From Fratercula arctica (lineage: Eukaryota > Chordata > Aves > Charadriiformes > Alcidae), in contig CANTUZ010000004.1 in the NCBI GenBank assembly GCA_947846985.1, positions 8,174,927 through 8,238,926 of the forward strand: 64,000 bases of DNA, given 5' to 3'. The notes beneath the pieces were generated by a model. The model did not search any database. It saw nothing but the letters and a program-made list of their open reading frames with translations, and was not told where the DNA came from. The translations under genes and the position numbers were made by a program. Positions 1 to 11,370 of this stretch are shown piece after piece; the stretch's first letter is position 1, and each line of letters starts with the position of its first letter.

Positions 1-3000
1 AGGCTATGTCTAATTTGCACATAGAAGATATTAAGGTCCCGATCTCACAAATTTCCAATACACTCCAAGCCTACGCTTTCAGGACTGTTCAGCTTTGCAG
101 GGAAACTATATATAAGGAGGAGGAAGAAAGTTAACATTGGTTTGTTCCCCATCTGGAGTCATAAATACCTAGAGTCGCACAGTTCAGGTATAGCCAAGGA
201 TGACTTATTTGAAACGAAAGTACGGACAGGCATAAGTTCATCTAAGAAGCTGATAAGGGAATCTCATAAGCGCAACAGGTACAATATCTTTTAATTCCAG
301 CTATGCATATAGCAATAACAGTGCAACAGATCTAAACATTTTTTTCAGTTTATCAATATTGTATCCATTTTTTCTCACATGAAGAGAAACAAACTTAAAA
401 TAACAAAAATATCCAAAGCCAGCCATCAGTAAGTGTAGACAAGATAGCACAATGACTTTGACTGATTTATACAGTAGATGAGACACCAACTTCTCTCTCA
501 GTGGGAGAGAATTGTTTGCTTTTTACACTTAACTAAGATGTTATTCAAGCTTGAGAAATACTTCTTTTTTTAAAATATTTAAATATGTTACCTCAAACTT
601 CACAAATAATTGTAACGAACAAAACAAAGAAAAAAGACATAACTGACATTGGTCATCTTTAACTGATTTTTAAATTTCTTTTCAAGGCCTAGACTAGCTG
701 TGTGGAAATGGCTGACTGATATATTCCATCAGACATTGGCACGCCTGTTCAGTGCTTGTGGGACATTATGTGGTTATACACTAGGCAAATGTCAAGGTCC
801 TTAAATTTTCACCAAGGTGCGTTCCCTGGGATTTTGTTGCAGAGGTCAAGATTTTAATTACCAGGGACAAATGTATTTTTAAGGTGGGATTATATATTTA
901 TAAGGCTTTTCATTGTGGTTTATTTACTCTTTCCTGGAATCAGTATTGTTAAGAGCTCTAGTAATGTATAATTTCTTAAAAATAGTCTTTTTCTTTGGTC
1001 GCCTTTGCAAATGTATTCTGTTTTGCAACGATAACTTTTCTTCATAAAGTGGTTACAAGTCAAAATGACATGCATCAGCAGCCTTCAAGAATAAAAATAA
1101 AGCTGTTTTTGAAACTGCTTCCTTCATACTAAAGCACAGTTTGAGAGGAGTGTAGTTTTCAATTTGCATGGTAGAGATGCGGTAACCAATTGGAAGGCAG
1201 TCGCTGCCAGGAACATTTGGTGTCAATTACAGCAGGGTCGGAGAAAAAAAAAATAATAAAAAGTATATATAATTTTTTTAGAGAAACCGGTGAAATCTCA
1301 CGTTTTTCTTGGGTTTGTCAGAGGGGAGGATTTCCTGCATTTTCTGTGCTGTCAAAAGACAGTTTGTCCCAGCAAAATGCCAAGATGTCTTTATCTAAGT
1401 AATTGCCCCACTTGCGTTCTCAGCAGACCAGAAAGTTGTACTATTTTTCTGAGTAATAATGAGAATACTAGAAGGTGATTATTAAATGCAGACATCTGAG
1501 GGACAGAAATTGTAAAAACGGGGGACAATTTTCCACTTACGTTTATTTAAATGGCTGCCACTATTATTCCTGGAACTGTCCCACGACTGCTGCTATTGGT
1601 GGCCACATACCTCAGAGCCCAGGTCTATCTTTATGCCATGAGTAACTTACCCCTTGAGTAGTCCGGCTGATTTCGTTCCCTGCCCTTCCAAGATAACTAT
1701 GGAACAGAATCAGACCCTTATGATCTAACAAAAAAGCTCTCACAGTGAATAAGTAGAGGTGTTGCCCTTTTCTTAAAAGCATTTTTTAGGCTATAATAAA
1801 ATATACATGGACTGTAGTTTTCAGTTCATAAAGAAAACTAGTGCTTTCTGGGTTGAAAAAAGTGACCTCCGATGAATAATAATGTCCTTGCTTGTGGCTT
1901 CAGAACTTAAACCCCATAGGTTTTCACCTTTTTCAATCCCATAGAGCAATTCCTTTCTCTATAAACTAAAACTCCAGCCCACATCAGGTTTATTACATAC
2001 CTTTAAAATGTCATTTTAGGCTAAAAATGTGCTAAATGAATTTTAAGTATGTTCTACCAATCGTAAAAAGAAAACTACACATAGACCTCCACAGACAACG
2101 TAGAGTACAGAAATTGTGTCATGTTGGGAAAGAAAACAGCCATTGCTGTGAGCCAGCAGTGAGTCACTCAAGCAATTCTTGCTTCCTCCAAAGAAAAACA
2201 GTACTTTTCCTTTTCTATCTTTGTGCCCCTAGCCCAGGGAGGCCGCATTGCTGTGTCTATAGCCAAAACGATCACACTTGACTTCTGAGCATGCTGGGTC
2301 ACCCGTGGTACAGCTGGAAAGGCATGTCCTGGAGTGAACTGGGGGATGAGAGGGTGTTGCTGGGAGTTACTAGGGAAGCACAGGTTTCCCTACAAATGAT
2401 GAAGGTCTATGGCCTGGCATTAGCAACATCCAAATAGAAAACTTCTAATTGAAAAAAAAAACAAAACCAACAACAAGGAAAAAAAAAAAACAAAACAAAA
2501 AAAAAAAAAACCAACCAAAAAAGGCAGTTCTCTTGACCTGGCACAATCTCTTGTGTAAGTTTTGCAATCTTGTATCTCACCAGAGCTATAAAAGGAGGCC
2601 CAGAATGTGATCTCATTTCCACCACATCTGGAATGATTCCACTGGAGTCACTAAAACCCCCCTCTTGTGCCTCCAGAACAACAGGCTGTTAGCCACCAGG
2701 AAGGCTGGTAGGAATTCCCCTTTTCTAGGGGCACATTTGGCTAAAACATGCAAACCCATGTCCCACACGTTAAACTTCTACCTACTTGAACAGGACGTAA
2801 GCTTGGACTTGCTATAGATCCCTATTTCACTCCACTGAAATTCAGACAATTTCATTTTTAGATGCCTCATGGGTTGATTGCAAAGTACAAAGTCGCTGAA
2901 GTTTTTAGCTCTTGCTTCTCGTCATGGGCTGCTCAACATTAATGCAAAGCTTTATTACCCATCAAAAGCTACCGAAAGTAACTTACATTTTTTCCTTCCC

Positions 3001-4867
3001 TCTCAGACAATGTATTTGGGTCCCATAGCAATGAGGCTAGCTTGAATTTATAAGTGCAGTGCGACAAAAATTACTGCAAAGTATATTTTTTTCAGAAGTC
3101 CCTAAAATTTTCCTTAGAAGAAAACATATTTTTCTGTATTTCTGTGTTAGCCCTGATTATCAGGATTTCCACTACTTTCAAAAGTAATCTCTGCTTTCAT
3201 TTGGCAGGATAGCTGATGGGATAATGTTCTCCCACAGTAAAATTAGCACTGAAATTAAAACGGCATTCCAGTCTGGTATCTTACTGGCACAAGTCAAGCA
3301 CAACCAGTACAACTCATCATACAGCAGCCATCTCAAACTAAAGGCCAATAATAGACGACCATTTATTGACACTTAGTTATTTATATGTGCTTCTAGAAAA
3401 ACTTCACAAATTTCTCTGCACTGGACACAATTCTTTGTCCAATTAACATCCCTTTAATCTTTTCTTTTCTATTCAATATTTTATCAGACGATGAGTGACA
3501 CAAACTTATTCTTGACTTTAATGTCTTACTGAAATTAAAGGTGTTAATTCCATTTATAGACAAGAACATTAAAACTGAAGGGAACCAACATGACAATTTC
3601 TCTGCTCAGCCACTGCCAAGATTGTTTCTAATTTTACTTTGGTGAAACCTGGGAAGTATGTTGTTAGCACTTCTCTGTCTCCTTCTCCTAGCGTTATTAG
3701 AGAAGAGCTGGCATAGTCTCGTTCTATTTATTTCATTCAAAGACCTCCTCACCTTCCCCTAGCTTAATTTTTTTTTGTTCGTCCACTTCCAGTCATAAAG
3801 CTTTCCGTAAATTATCGTAAGCTTCACAGCTCTGTGGGTTTAAAAAAAAAAGCTCATAAAATAAAGCCTTTTTTTTTTTTTAAAAAGTAGAACACATGCA
3901 GGGTGCTTAAGAGAGATGTGAAAATGCTCTCATTTGACTACCCTCATTTGAAGACAATTTTTGGCAACAGGCAAAATTCATAAAGAACACGAGGAATAAA
4001 TTAGCAGGTCATCAACATCTCTGCAGCCACAGAACATAAGGAGAAAAATTATGAAGGAATAGTTAGGTTAGGTGAATCAATGGATAAGTTATATATAAAA
4101 AAAAAAAAAGACAAGAGGGTCACTGTTTGTTTGATCCCCCTGAAATTATTAAGTTAAATTGTTTTTTTCATTTTTCCTTTTTTTCCTTCCTGTCCTAACT
4201 TTCAGTGCCTCCTTGCCAAGTGCCTGCCTTGAGTCTCCCAGAGCCTGCTCTCAGAGTTGAATATTTACAGTTCCAAGTAAAGTGCTAAAGCATAGTCTCA
4301 CAGTGAGGTTTGATATACCTCAAACAGTCACCCAAAGCCCGTCACCTGACATTCGGGGAAATATTTGGAAATAGTGGTCTAGTACAGCACACTGTGTGAA
4401 AGAGAAAATAATATGAAATTTTTACCTTGCAATGCTCTTATGTGTAAAGTAAGTATTTTACAAGCCTTGTTACATCAGATTACTTAGAAATGTGAGGGAT
4501 TTGTCCTTTCTTTGAGTAGCAAGTAATGTTTCCTGCTTTCAACTGTCTTATTGTTACCAGACCTATTGCTGCTGCTGCAGAAACAAAGTGAATACATCAA
4601 CAAATCAACAAGGAAAGATTTATTTTTCTTAGTAAGTTAAATGAATAGAAAATGACCCATCTAGAGTGGTCTCATGCCAAAACTGGGAATTAAAAACTAC
4701 TGAATAATAGGAACATAACACCTTGCTGCTACAATTTAAGCATTCAGAAATTCACCATATGCTTGACATATGCTAAAGGTCACAGGCAGCCAATGGCAAA
4801 ACATAAGAGAGTTTCTAAATGTTATAAATTATCATCTTCCAGCTAAAAAGGCACTGAACCCAACACA
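1..4867. other. Non-coding stretch, no gene seen
   Basis: AT-rich DNA with stop codons frequent in all frames; the open frames are short (at most about 80 codons) and have no recognisable protein motifs. It contains an A-rich tract at 2452-2520, an A run beginning at 3842 followed by a T run at about 3869-3881, and an A run near 4099-4110. No promoter, CpG island or splice pattern worth naming was seen. It could be intron or intergenic DNA. Confidence 0.6.
2452..2520. repeat. A-rich low-complexity tract
   Basis: About 69 bases almost entirely A, broken by C and G in AAAAC/CCAAC-like interruptions. This could be the decayed A-tail of a retroposon, but the 5' flank shows no family I recognise and no target-site duplication was found. 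It also opens a spurious Phe-rich frame on the minus strand. Confidence 0.85.
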
Positions 4868-4932
4868 TAATAGATTTTAACACTGGAAGGACTTAAACTA
4901 CGATTATCTTCTAGTCTGATCTTCTACGGTAA
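4868..4932 (-). mobile_element. Old CR1-type LINE 3'-end relic
   Basis: The plus strand reads as the reverse complement of an old CR1 tail. A TAGATTTTAA start is followed by a CTGGAAGGACTT-like block, then ATTATCTTCTAGTCTGATCT, in the order seen in sauropsid CR1 3' UTRs (a 'gaagggaccattatgatcatctagtctgacct'-like consensus recalled from memory). The copy is truncated to the last ~65 bases and heavily diverged, so the insertion is ancient. No coding part remains. Confidence 0.6.
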
Positions 4933-5049
4933 GTATTTGGATGGGTTGTAACCAGTAAAAGATGAATTATCCTGTTTTCCATATATCATCCACCCACAGA
5001 TAAACCGGCATCCCCTGAAAGAATAGTATGCAGATCACCCTCAGATAAC

Positions 5050-5112
5050 GTGCACGTTAATGGATAAAGCATCTGGCTCCAGACAGCAGGCAAGAGCTAT
5101 GGCGGATTCTCT
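5050..5112 (+). mobile_element. Possible tRNA-derived SINE head (MIR/LF-SINE-like)
   Basis: The order GTTAATGGATAAAGCATCTG, then CAGACAGCAGGCAAGAGCTA, loosely follows the tRNA-like head of CORE-type SINEs ('..ggataaagcactggactgggagtcaggaga..'). Box A and box B are too degenerate to define, and the following GC-richer 300 bases do not clearly continue the element. Treat this as a weak call that depends on a repeat library. Confidence 0.25.
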
Positions 5113-6179
5113 CCTTCTCAGCCCTCTTCATAGGACCCCTCTTCTCCACCCCACCACCTCATCTCCCACACGGTCTTCCCTTAGCCTGTCACACCTGATA
5201 CTTACAGGTCGATAAATCAGTTCAGTGTAGAGAGCTGGGACGGCTGCTGGTGGCACAAGGAAGCCAGGAGCACAGAAAGAGGAAGGAGAGCCATGGACAT
5301 GATGAGGGAAGGCAGCACCAAACACCAACTGGGACAGCAGGACGTGGACAGGGAAAAGGCTCGTCCCCATAGGGCAACGCGTGACATGTGGGGAAAAAAA
5401 AATCACACTAACCTTTATTTTTATGGTTTGACAGCTCACTCTCCTTGCTGGGGTCAGGTTGGCATATGAAAGGAAACTCTGGAATTAAAAAGCTCCTTGT
5501 TACTGTCATATACATAATAACCTGTGTTGCAGACTAATTCCTAGGTATGTTAAGTACCTAGGTCTGTGTGACCAAATTTAATTATATAAGTAAATGCCTA
5601 CAAATATTGGAATTTCACATTAAATGTCAAAAGTTCACATTTTCATAATAAAGAAAGTCATTCCAAAATGAGCCGTGATTTACTGTACTTTTGTGTGTAA
5701 TAGTCTTCAGCACTTGACCCCGTGTTCTCTCTCAGCTCATTTTTCCCATGGTACTTCTAGTTTTTCCCCCATTTTTCTAATATTATGCTTTCCATACCCA
5801 CAGAGTGTTCTCTTTATTAATTAAAAACTGGACCAGAGTTAATTTATACTAGTCAGCTGGCTAATACAGCATTTAGACCGATCAGCCCATAAGCCAAGTC
5901 AGACACGATAGCTGCTGAGCTCAGACTTCAGGAAGGAGGAAGAAGAAAAGGCGGGGGACACTAACTTGAAGCTCTCTGTCCACCAATTTTTACCTCCTTG
6001 AAAAAGCAAATATTTTTCTGAGAACTTTCTACCACTTTAAAATGTTCTTGAAACTGCTAAACAGATCATAGGCAGATGAAGACAGAGAGCCCAATAGCAT
6101 GGTAACATAAACCTCGTTTCCCCTAGCTCTGTTTTTGCCCAACGCGAAGGTAACTGACTTTTTCTGGTTTTTCTTTCTT

Positions 6180-6182
<3 letters not shown>
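5113..6182. other. Non-coding stretch with a GC-richer patch
   Basis: The first ~330 bases (to about 5440) are noticeably richer in G and C than their surroundings and carry a 103-codon minus-strand frame (5128-5439) without recognisable motifs. The rest is ordinary AT-rich sequence. A short inverted repeat lies at 5540-5562. Nothing else can be supported. Confidence 0.5.
5540..5562. repeat. Short inverted repeat (8-bp arms)
   Basis: CCTAGGTA at 5540-5547 and its exact complement TACCTAGG at 5555-5562 flank a 7-base spacer. The arms could form a small hairpin. There is no adjacent gene to give it a role, and short palindromes of this size also arise by chance in 64 kb. Confidence 0.8.

Positions 6183-6209
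<27 letters not shown>
6183..6209. repeat. Poly-T tract (27 bases)
   Basis: Uninterrupted T27, likely polymorphic in length. It produces a false Phe-rich frame on the plus strand and a Lys-rich frame on the minus strand. It may be the reversed A-tail of a retroposed sequence; the DNA on its 5' side is not recognisable. Confidence 0.95.
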
Positions 6210-6214
<5 letters not shown>

Positions 6215-6370
6215 TTTACAACTCATATCAGCCTGCCAGTCAGGAAAAAAACCTTTTGGCCTGTGCTTTGTTCTTTATTTTGATTTATCTCATCCTCATT
6301 TGATGCAGCACCAAAGCCTATTCCTGAAGTTATATTACAGCTGCAGGACATGACTCCTTGCATGCTGAAA

Positions 6371-6447
6371 GTTTAGATCTCATGAAATGGGACTAATTGC
6401 ATGAGAAAAGGGTATGTATGCATACTACAAAATATTGTTCTGCAGGC
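6371..6447. mobile_element. Relic of palindromic DNA-transposon MITE
   Basis: GAAATGGGACTAATTGCATG, then a GTATGTATGCATA block, then TATTGTTCTGCAGG, keep the order of the second half of a palindromic MITE found across birds, turtles and crocodiles ('..caatgggactactcacatgagtaaagttaagcatgtgcataagtgtttgcagga..'). Only one arm is recognisable and it is strongly diverged. The family match is from memory; such elements are usually classed as hAT-like non-autonomous transposons. Confidence 0.5.
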
Positions 6448-6607
6448 TATATTATGCTTCATGAAAGCAAGAGATAGGAATAGATATACAAATTTAAGTC
6501 TGACTTTGGCAACTGAATCAATAAACTAAAATTTAGGAAGGGATATGTAAATGTTATAGCTCCTGAAGATTAGCTTAACACTCTATGAGGAAAGAAATCT
6601 GGTTAGT

Positions 6608-6621
6608 CTTTGACGTCAAAG
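6608..6621. promoter_or_regulatory. Perfect palindromic CRE (CREB/ATF-type site)
   Basis: CTTTGACGTCAAAG is a perfect 14-bp palindrome containing the full cAMP-response element TGACGTCA (6611-6618). CREB/ATF bZIP dimers bind this core. The central CpG has survived in AT-rich DNA, where methylated CpGs tend to be lost. There is no promoter or gene beside it, so any role would be as a distal element; that part is inference. Confidence 0.35.
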
Positions 6622-6911
6622 TCATTCACTGTGTTGGTTCCGGCTCCTCAATATACTGTCAGTAACACTATCCAATTTATCGATTAACAGATTATTGTTA
6701 GATCACTACAGACCTGACCTTGGGCTGATATAACAAGACATATTGTTGCCTTTCTTGCAACTGGTTGTTACTCCATAAGCCGATGGACTTCTCTTTGGTG
6801 GCACTGGTTACCAAACAAATGACGATTTCCTCTTTCAGCCTTTGGCAATTCCAGGCAAAATATTGTTGGATAGAGCAGTGCACACGTGAGGTTTTTGTAC
6901 TGTTTTGAGAG

Positions 6912-6940
6912 AAAAAAAAAAGAAAAAAAGAAAAAAAAAA
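6912..6940. repeat. A-rich tract with G interruptions
   Basis: Three A runs separated by single G residues. Simple-sequence DNA with no coding value and no recognisable retroposon upstream. Confidence 0.9.
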
Positions 6941-8980
6941 GACCTGGGTATTTGAAATCCTTACAGTTCCCAGGCTTCCTTAGGATGCAAATGTTTATCT
7001 CATCCTATAGGATGTAGCTTCTCTCAACAAAACCTTTCAGTGGTATATGGATCCGTCACCTTCAATTATCTGTTTTGGCGGAAGACCGTTTTGTTACATT
7101 AAACAGGACAATTACATAAAAACTTTCAAGTCAGGTTTTTTCACAGAAAAAAAGGCTATTTATCAAATTTGAAAATTATATGGGCATTTCTTGATGTTTA
7201 AGCTATTTTAGCTGTTTTGAAGTTTGAAAGGTAATCTTCTAAACTAAGCCACATCTTACTTTTCAGTAAGGATGAGGAGGGGAGAAGTAAAAAAGATGAA
7301 AACAGGAAACATTCCATTTTTTTCCCAAAACTTCTAAAAATTTTTTAGGAATTTTGGATAACTATGTCTTTGTAGTATTTCCAGTAGATTTCTTAAACAA
7401 TATTTTTATCCGTGCATCCAAATTGCAAGTGAGCTAATATCTAAATTAACCTTCTAGAATTCTAAAAGAAGGATTTTCAAAAGAGACTGCTCATCTGCAG
7501 TTCAATTGTCTTTAATTATAGCCCAGAGTAAGAGATAACAATTTCTTGCTCCTTCCCCCCTTTATATGGGAAAAGGGACTGAATTACTTACAGTTACACT
7601 CAGCAAAATAATTGGGTCATTAAAGCAGAATTGGGCCACCTGCATACAAACAATTAGGTTTAAAAAAAAAAAACAAAACAAAACAAAACCATACACATTT
7701 GGCTGCCATCTAGCACTGAAAATGTCTAAACTCACCACTCACAGCCGTATTTGACCAGAAAGCACTGTAAAAGGTTGACATCTGCCCAACCTCTGTGGGT
7801 TGACCTTTATCCACTAGATACCCAATAGACACTCAAAAGATGTTTTTTCATAGTATGATGGATCAGATACAACCATAAATAACATTTCTTGCTGATGCTG
7901 CTACACCGCAAGTGTTATGCCATGGCCTGGGAAGGTGGATGTTTCAACTCACGGTTTCAGAGCGATCAGAGACTCAGGATAAAAAGGAAGGAGCGAGTAG
8001 GTGAGGGTGAAGGATGCAAAGGGGTATCTCTGGGTACTCTTGTTGATGATTTTCTCTGTTGTGGCGAATCAAAGAGGAAAGGAAAGCACACAGCTGGGAT
8101 GGGGAAGACCTGGCATCGATTCAAAGCCTATTTTTATATCCTGTCGAAAACCAGCTGGATGCTAAACTCAGTAACAGGCTTCAGAACAAGAACAGGAATG
8201 TAACCTTCCCATCCCAAAGTGGATGCCACAACCACCAGGCTGCAGAGCCATGCTCCCTGTTGAATGCACTTGCACACAGATGCACACCCTTCTATGCTTA
8301 AATAAAAAAAGGGGACCAATATGAAGTTCACTCTTTAAAAATTAAATAAAAACATAAACCCACCTTTGACAAAATTCTAACTTTTCACAGAGTTCTAGGT
8401 GTCTGAACCTTAAGAGAAAGATTCAGGTTCTTTATAAGTGAACTGAAATACTTTCACGTAGTCCAGGCACCAAAGAAAAAACTGCAGGGATGAACGCCTA
8501 ATTATGCAGCATCCCAGCGACTGGACGGAGTGACCCAGCTCCCAGGTCCGGCGTGCTTTCTCTAGAGCACATTCTCAGGCCCCTGCTCTGGCTGATCACT
8601 GCACCCAGAGCTCCCCCTGCAATGACACCCTGCGCACCAAGCACCTCCAGAGCCTGTTGTCGGAGTTAGCTTTTAATTAATGTGCTGAGGGCTCCCAGCC
8701 AGCTGCTTTGGCTGCTGAATAAGTGAAGTGGACTTATGAATCCCCAGCCATCTTTGCTGCCTCTTCAGCCATTAACTGTCATTCATCTGGGGAAGAAATA
8801 AACGAGGTACTCTCTGCCATCCAGTAAGATTCAAGCTACTTTTCAAAACATAAAATCTTTCTTTAAAAGAAATCCCACGTTAAGAGTTCCCCAGAACGTG
8901 TCAGAACTGCATTTCACATCAAATGTTTCTTATTTACTGAACTACTAGTGCATTTACCTGGCTGCCCACAAGGACCCCTC
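6941..8980. other. Non-coding stretch
   Basis: No gene seen. It includes an A-rich tract at 7662-7688 and, at 8640-8800, a repeat-free patch that has the look of conserved regulatory DNA (see findings). A 104-codon plus-strand frame at 7889-8203 has no recognisable motif and is taken as chance. A weak SINE-like block (AAGACCTGGCATCGATTC at about 8105) was not strong enough to call. Confidence 0.5.
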
Positions 8981-9056
8981 TCTCACGTCCACTGGGATAA
9001 CTACTCACATGCGGCTTCCTGATAATTCCAGCGAGGCATACGCTTTTGCAGGATTA
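8981..9056. mobile_element. Probable relic of palindromic MITE
   Basis: CACTGGGATAACTACTCACA is followed about 25 bases later by GGCATACGCTTTTGCAGGAT. This is the order of the right half of the same MITE family as at 6371-6447 and 58361-58476 (centre, then ACTCACATG, then GCATATGCATTTGCAGGAT). It is diverged and one-armed, so the call depends on library alignment. Confidence 0.42.
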
Positions 9057-11283
9057 CGGTTTAGTGATTAAACCTTTTTCTACTTGATGTTGTCGCATCA
9101 ACTTATCTGAGTTAGGAATTTAACATAACAAGCAGTAGCTATCCAGACTCTTTAGCTGATTTTTTTAACTATTTATTTTTAAAGATCAGCATTAGATTTG
9201 TTTTACTCTAAGTAAACACCACCACCCCCCAGTTTTGATTTTACTTCTCAGAAGTAAATTAAAGTAATTCAACATTTCCTGGTGGTCCTTCTAGAAAGTG
9301 GGGATCTTTTCATCATCCAAAATGAGAAAGCAAAAAAAAGCTTGTTATTTTAATTATATTTTGAGTGCCTTCCCCCCAGCCCCCTTCTGATTTTTAGGTG
9401 GAGTTTTTATTACTGCTCTTTTCCACAAATTAGAGTAAGTGCTTTAGCAGCACAATCAACTTCATGTATTATGGAAAGTGGCCTGGAATACTGCCAATTT
9501 GATTCATTACAAAAGCAAAAAGACTTGTACAAATACTCACTCCTCATGAAATCTGCAAATTAAACCCACATCAGCCTTTTAATACTAAATCCTATTTATT
9601 TTTCAATGTAACTTGTTTAAGCTGAATACAGGCTGCATTTTGGCACTCTTTTTCTATTTTGTTTCATTTCATCACATACGTCACAATTAATCATCCAAAG
9701 CTATGAAATGGTCAAAGACAGATTACTGAAGGTTTTAAACAGTGGCTTTTAATACTGAGACAAATGAAACTTCCTTGTAAAACACTACATTCAACGAAGA
9801 ATTGTACGGGAGAAACTCCAGCAGTCAATAAACTATAATGAAATTAAAATCTACTAGAAATGCACCACTCCCTTTTTGATCTCACTTTTTTAAGCTTTCT
9901 AACTACCATGACCCGCACTATGTGTACGCTTCCATGGATTAGATAGGACTCTGCCTGCTTCTCACATAACGGAATCGTTAGATATTTTTCAGGCTAGAAA
10001 TAGGGTTATATGTAATTTATTCTTTTTCATATGTGTACCTTAATTTCTTTTCTCATGTTAAAAACGGTATAAGGCAAGATCAAATTTGTAATGGTGTTCT
10101 TCAAAGAAAATACGCCATCGCCTTAACTTTGCCCACCAAGGAGGCTTGCTGTCCCACAAAGGTCTTCCTAATTAACTCCCTTTTAAGCTGCCAATTACAG
10201 CGTGGCTATTTCCTGAAGATAATTGATCAGAGCACAAAATCTTCATTAAGCACTATAAGAGTTCTTCAAATTTGCATGGGAAATGTCTGCCAGCTGCAAG
10301 GCTCAGGTAATTGCACTATTATATCCCCCAAGTAGACAAAACACAGCTTTATTTTTCAGTTAAATCCACACTAACCTTTGAAAAAAAAAAAAAAAAAAAA
10401 GGCTGTGTTCAGTGTCTCACACATGCAGCATTTTCTCTGTAGTGTCTCTCCAGCAGTTCACTGAAGTACAAAAATTGGAGTAGAGATTTATTACTAAAAA
10501 TAATACTGTACAAGTCCTTTTGTAAAAGTAAGATAAAATGTGTAGATAAAATCTCAGATTAACTTTCCCATTACTCAGCACTCATTATACTGTAATCTTT
10601 TTTCACGTTCGCCGTTATCAAAATTAGTTTCTTACAAAAATGCAGATATTACAGGTATTGCAAACAGATCACTCAATATATTACGTTTGTTATTCTTTTT
10701 TAAACAGATTTCTTTTTTCTTCATCCTGCGTGTATTCCAATAATTAATATGTGTTCAAAGACAGTACTTCAAACCTTTACTTGCTTGCAACTGATCTAAA
10801 TCACTATTTGTATTTATTTTTGAAAGCCGCTTACAAGTTTTTAATCCTCAGAAATCCTCTTGACAGCAATGATGTGATGGAGACAACTGTAAGCATCTTT
10901 GTCTTCCACAAAGCAATTAGTTACTCAACTTGGAGAAGGATTTTCTTATTCTATTTAAGAAGAAAGAAAATAGAAACCAAAAGCGATCAGTATACCATGG
11001 CCCAGTGGGCTAGTGTTGTTTACATATCTTAATAAAATTCAAATCCGTAATGTATCAGTATCTCTTTTTTCTTTTACCCTGAGGTAAATAACTCAGTTCC
11101 ACTGAGGCTGGGGGAACCATCCTTGATGTGCAACACTGTCACCACAGTGCTGCTCTAACTCCACATTACGCGTGAGATTTATTAGCAATACAATTTTTTT
11201 CCTCGAACTCTTCAAACACTTCACAATCATTAACTCTGTTTTCTACTCAAATAATTCTCTGCAAGAAAGTTTGAAAGTGCCAG
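9057..11283. other. Non-coding stretch
   Basis: No gene seen. Contains an A20 run at 10381-10400 and a repeat-free segment at about 10180-10335 with an exact octamer ATTTGCAT (10270-10277) that could be regulatory. Frames of 93-100 codons at 10033-10335 and 10751-11032 have no recognisable motifs. Confidence 0.5.
10381..10400. repeat. Poly-A tract (20 bases)
   Basis: Uninterrupted A20. No polyadenylation signal, retroposon body or target-site duplication could be tied to it. Confidence 0.95.
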
Positions 11284-11370
11284 GGGTCAGATTTTCAGCT
11301 AGTATGTATGACAGCGGCCCTGCTGAAGCGTCAGGGAGCCACGTCTACTTACACAACTGAAGATGTGCCT
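11284..11370. mobile_element. Relic of palindromic MITE, both ends visible
   Basis: The left end GGGTCAGATTTTCAGCTAGT and the right end TTACACAACTGAAGATGTGC are imperfect inverted complements. They fit a short palindromic MITE common in turtles and birds (termini like 'gggtcagattttcagctggtgtaaat'). The centre (GCGGCCCTGCTGAAGCGTC) is degenerate. Both ends lie within ~87 bases, the usual size of such elements, which makes this one of the better MITE calls. Confidence 0.55.

Noticed and set aside
5128..5439. 103-codon minus-strand frame in a GC-richer patch
   Set aside because: Higher GC lowers stop frequency; the peptide has no recognisable features.
6029..6353. Lys-rich and Phe-rich frames on the two strands
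   Set aside because: They are translations of the T27 tract at 6183-6209.
8100..8165. MIR-like tRNA SINE (AAGACCTGGCATCGATTC block)
   Set aside because: Only one short block fits; box A and the core domain could not be found.
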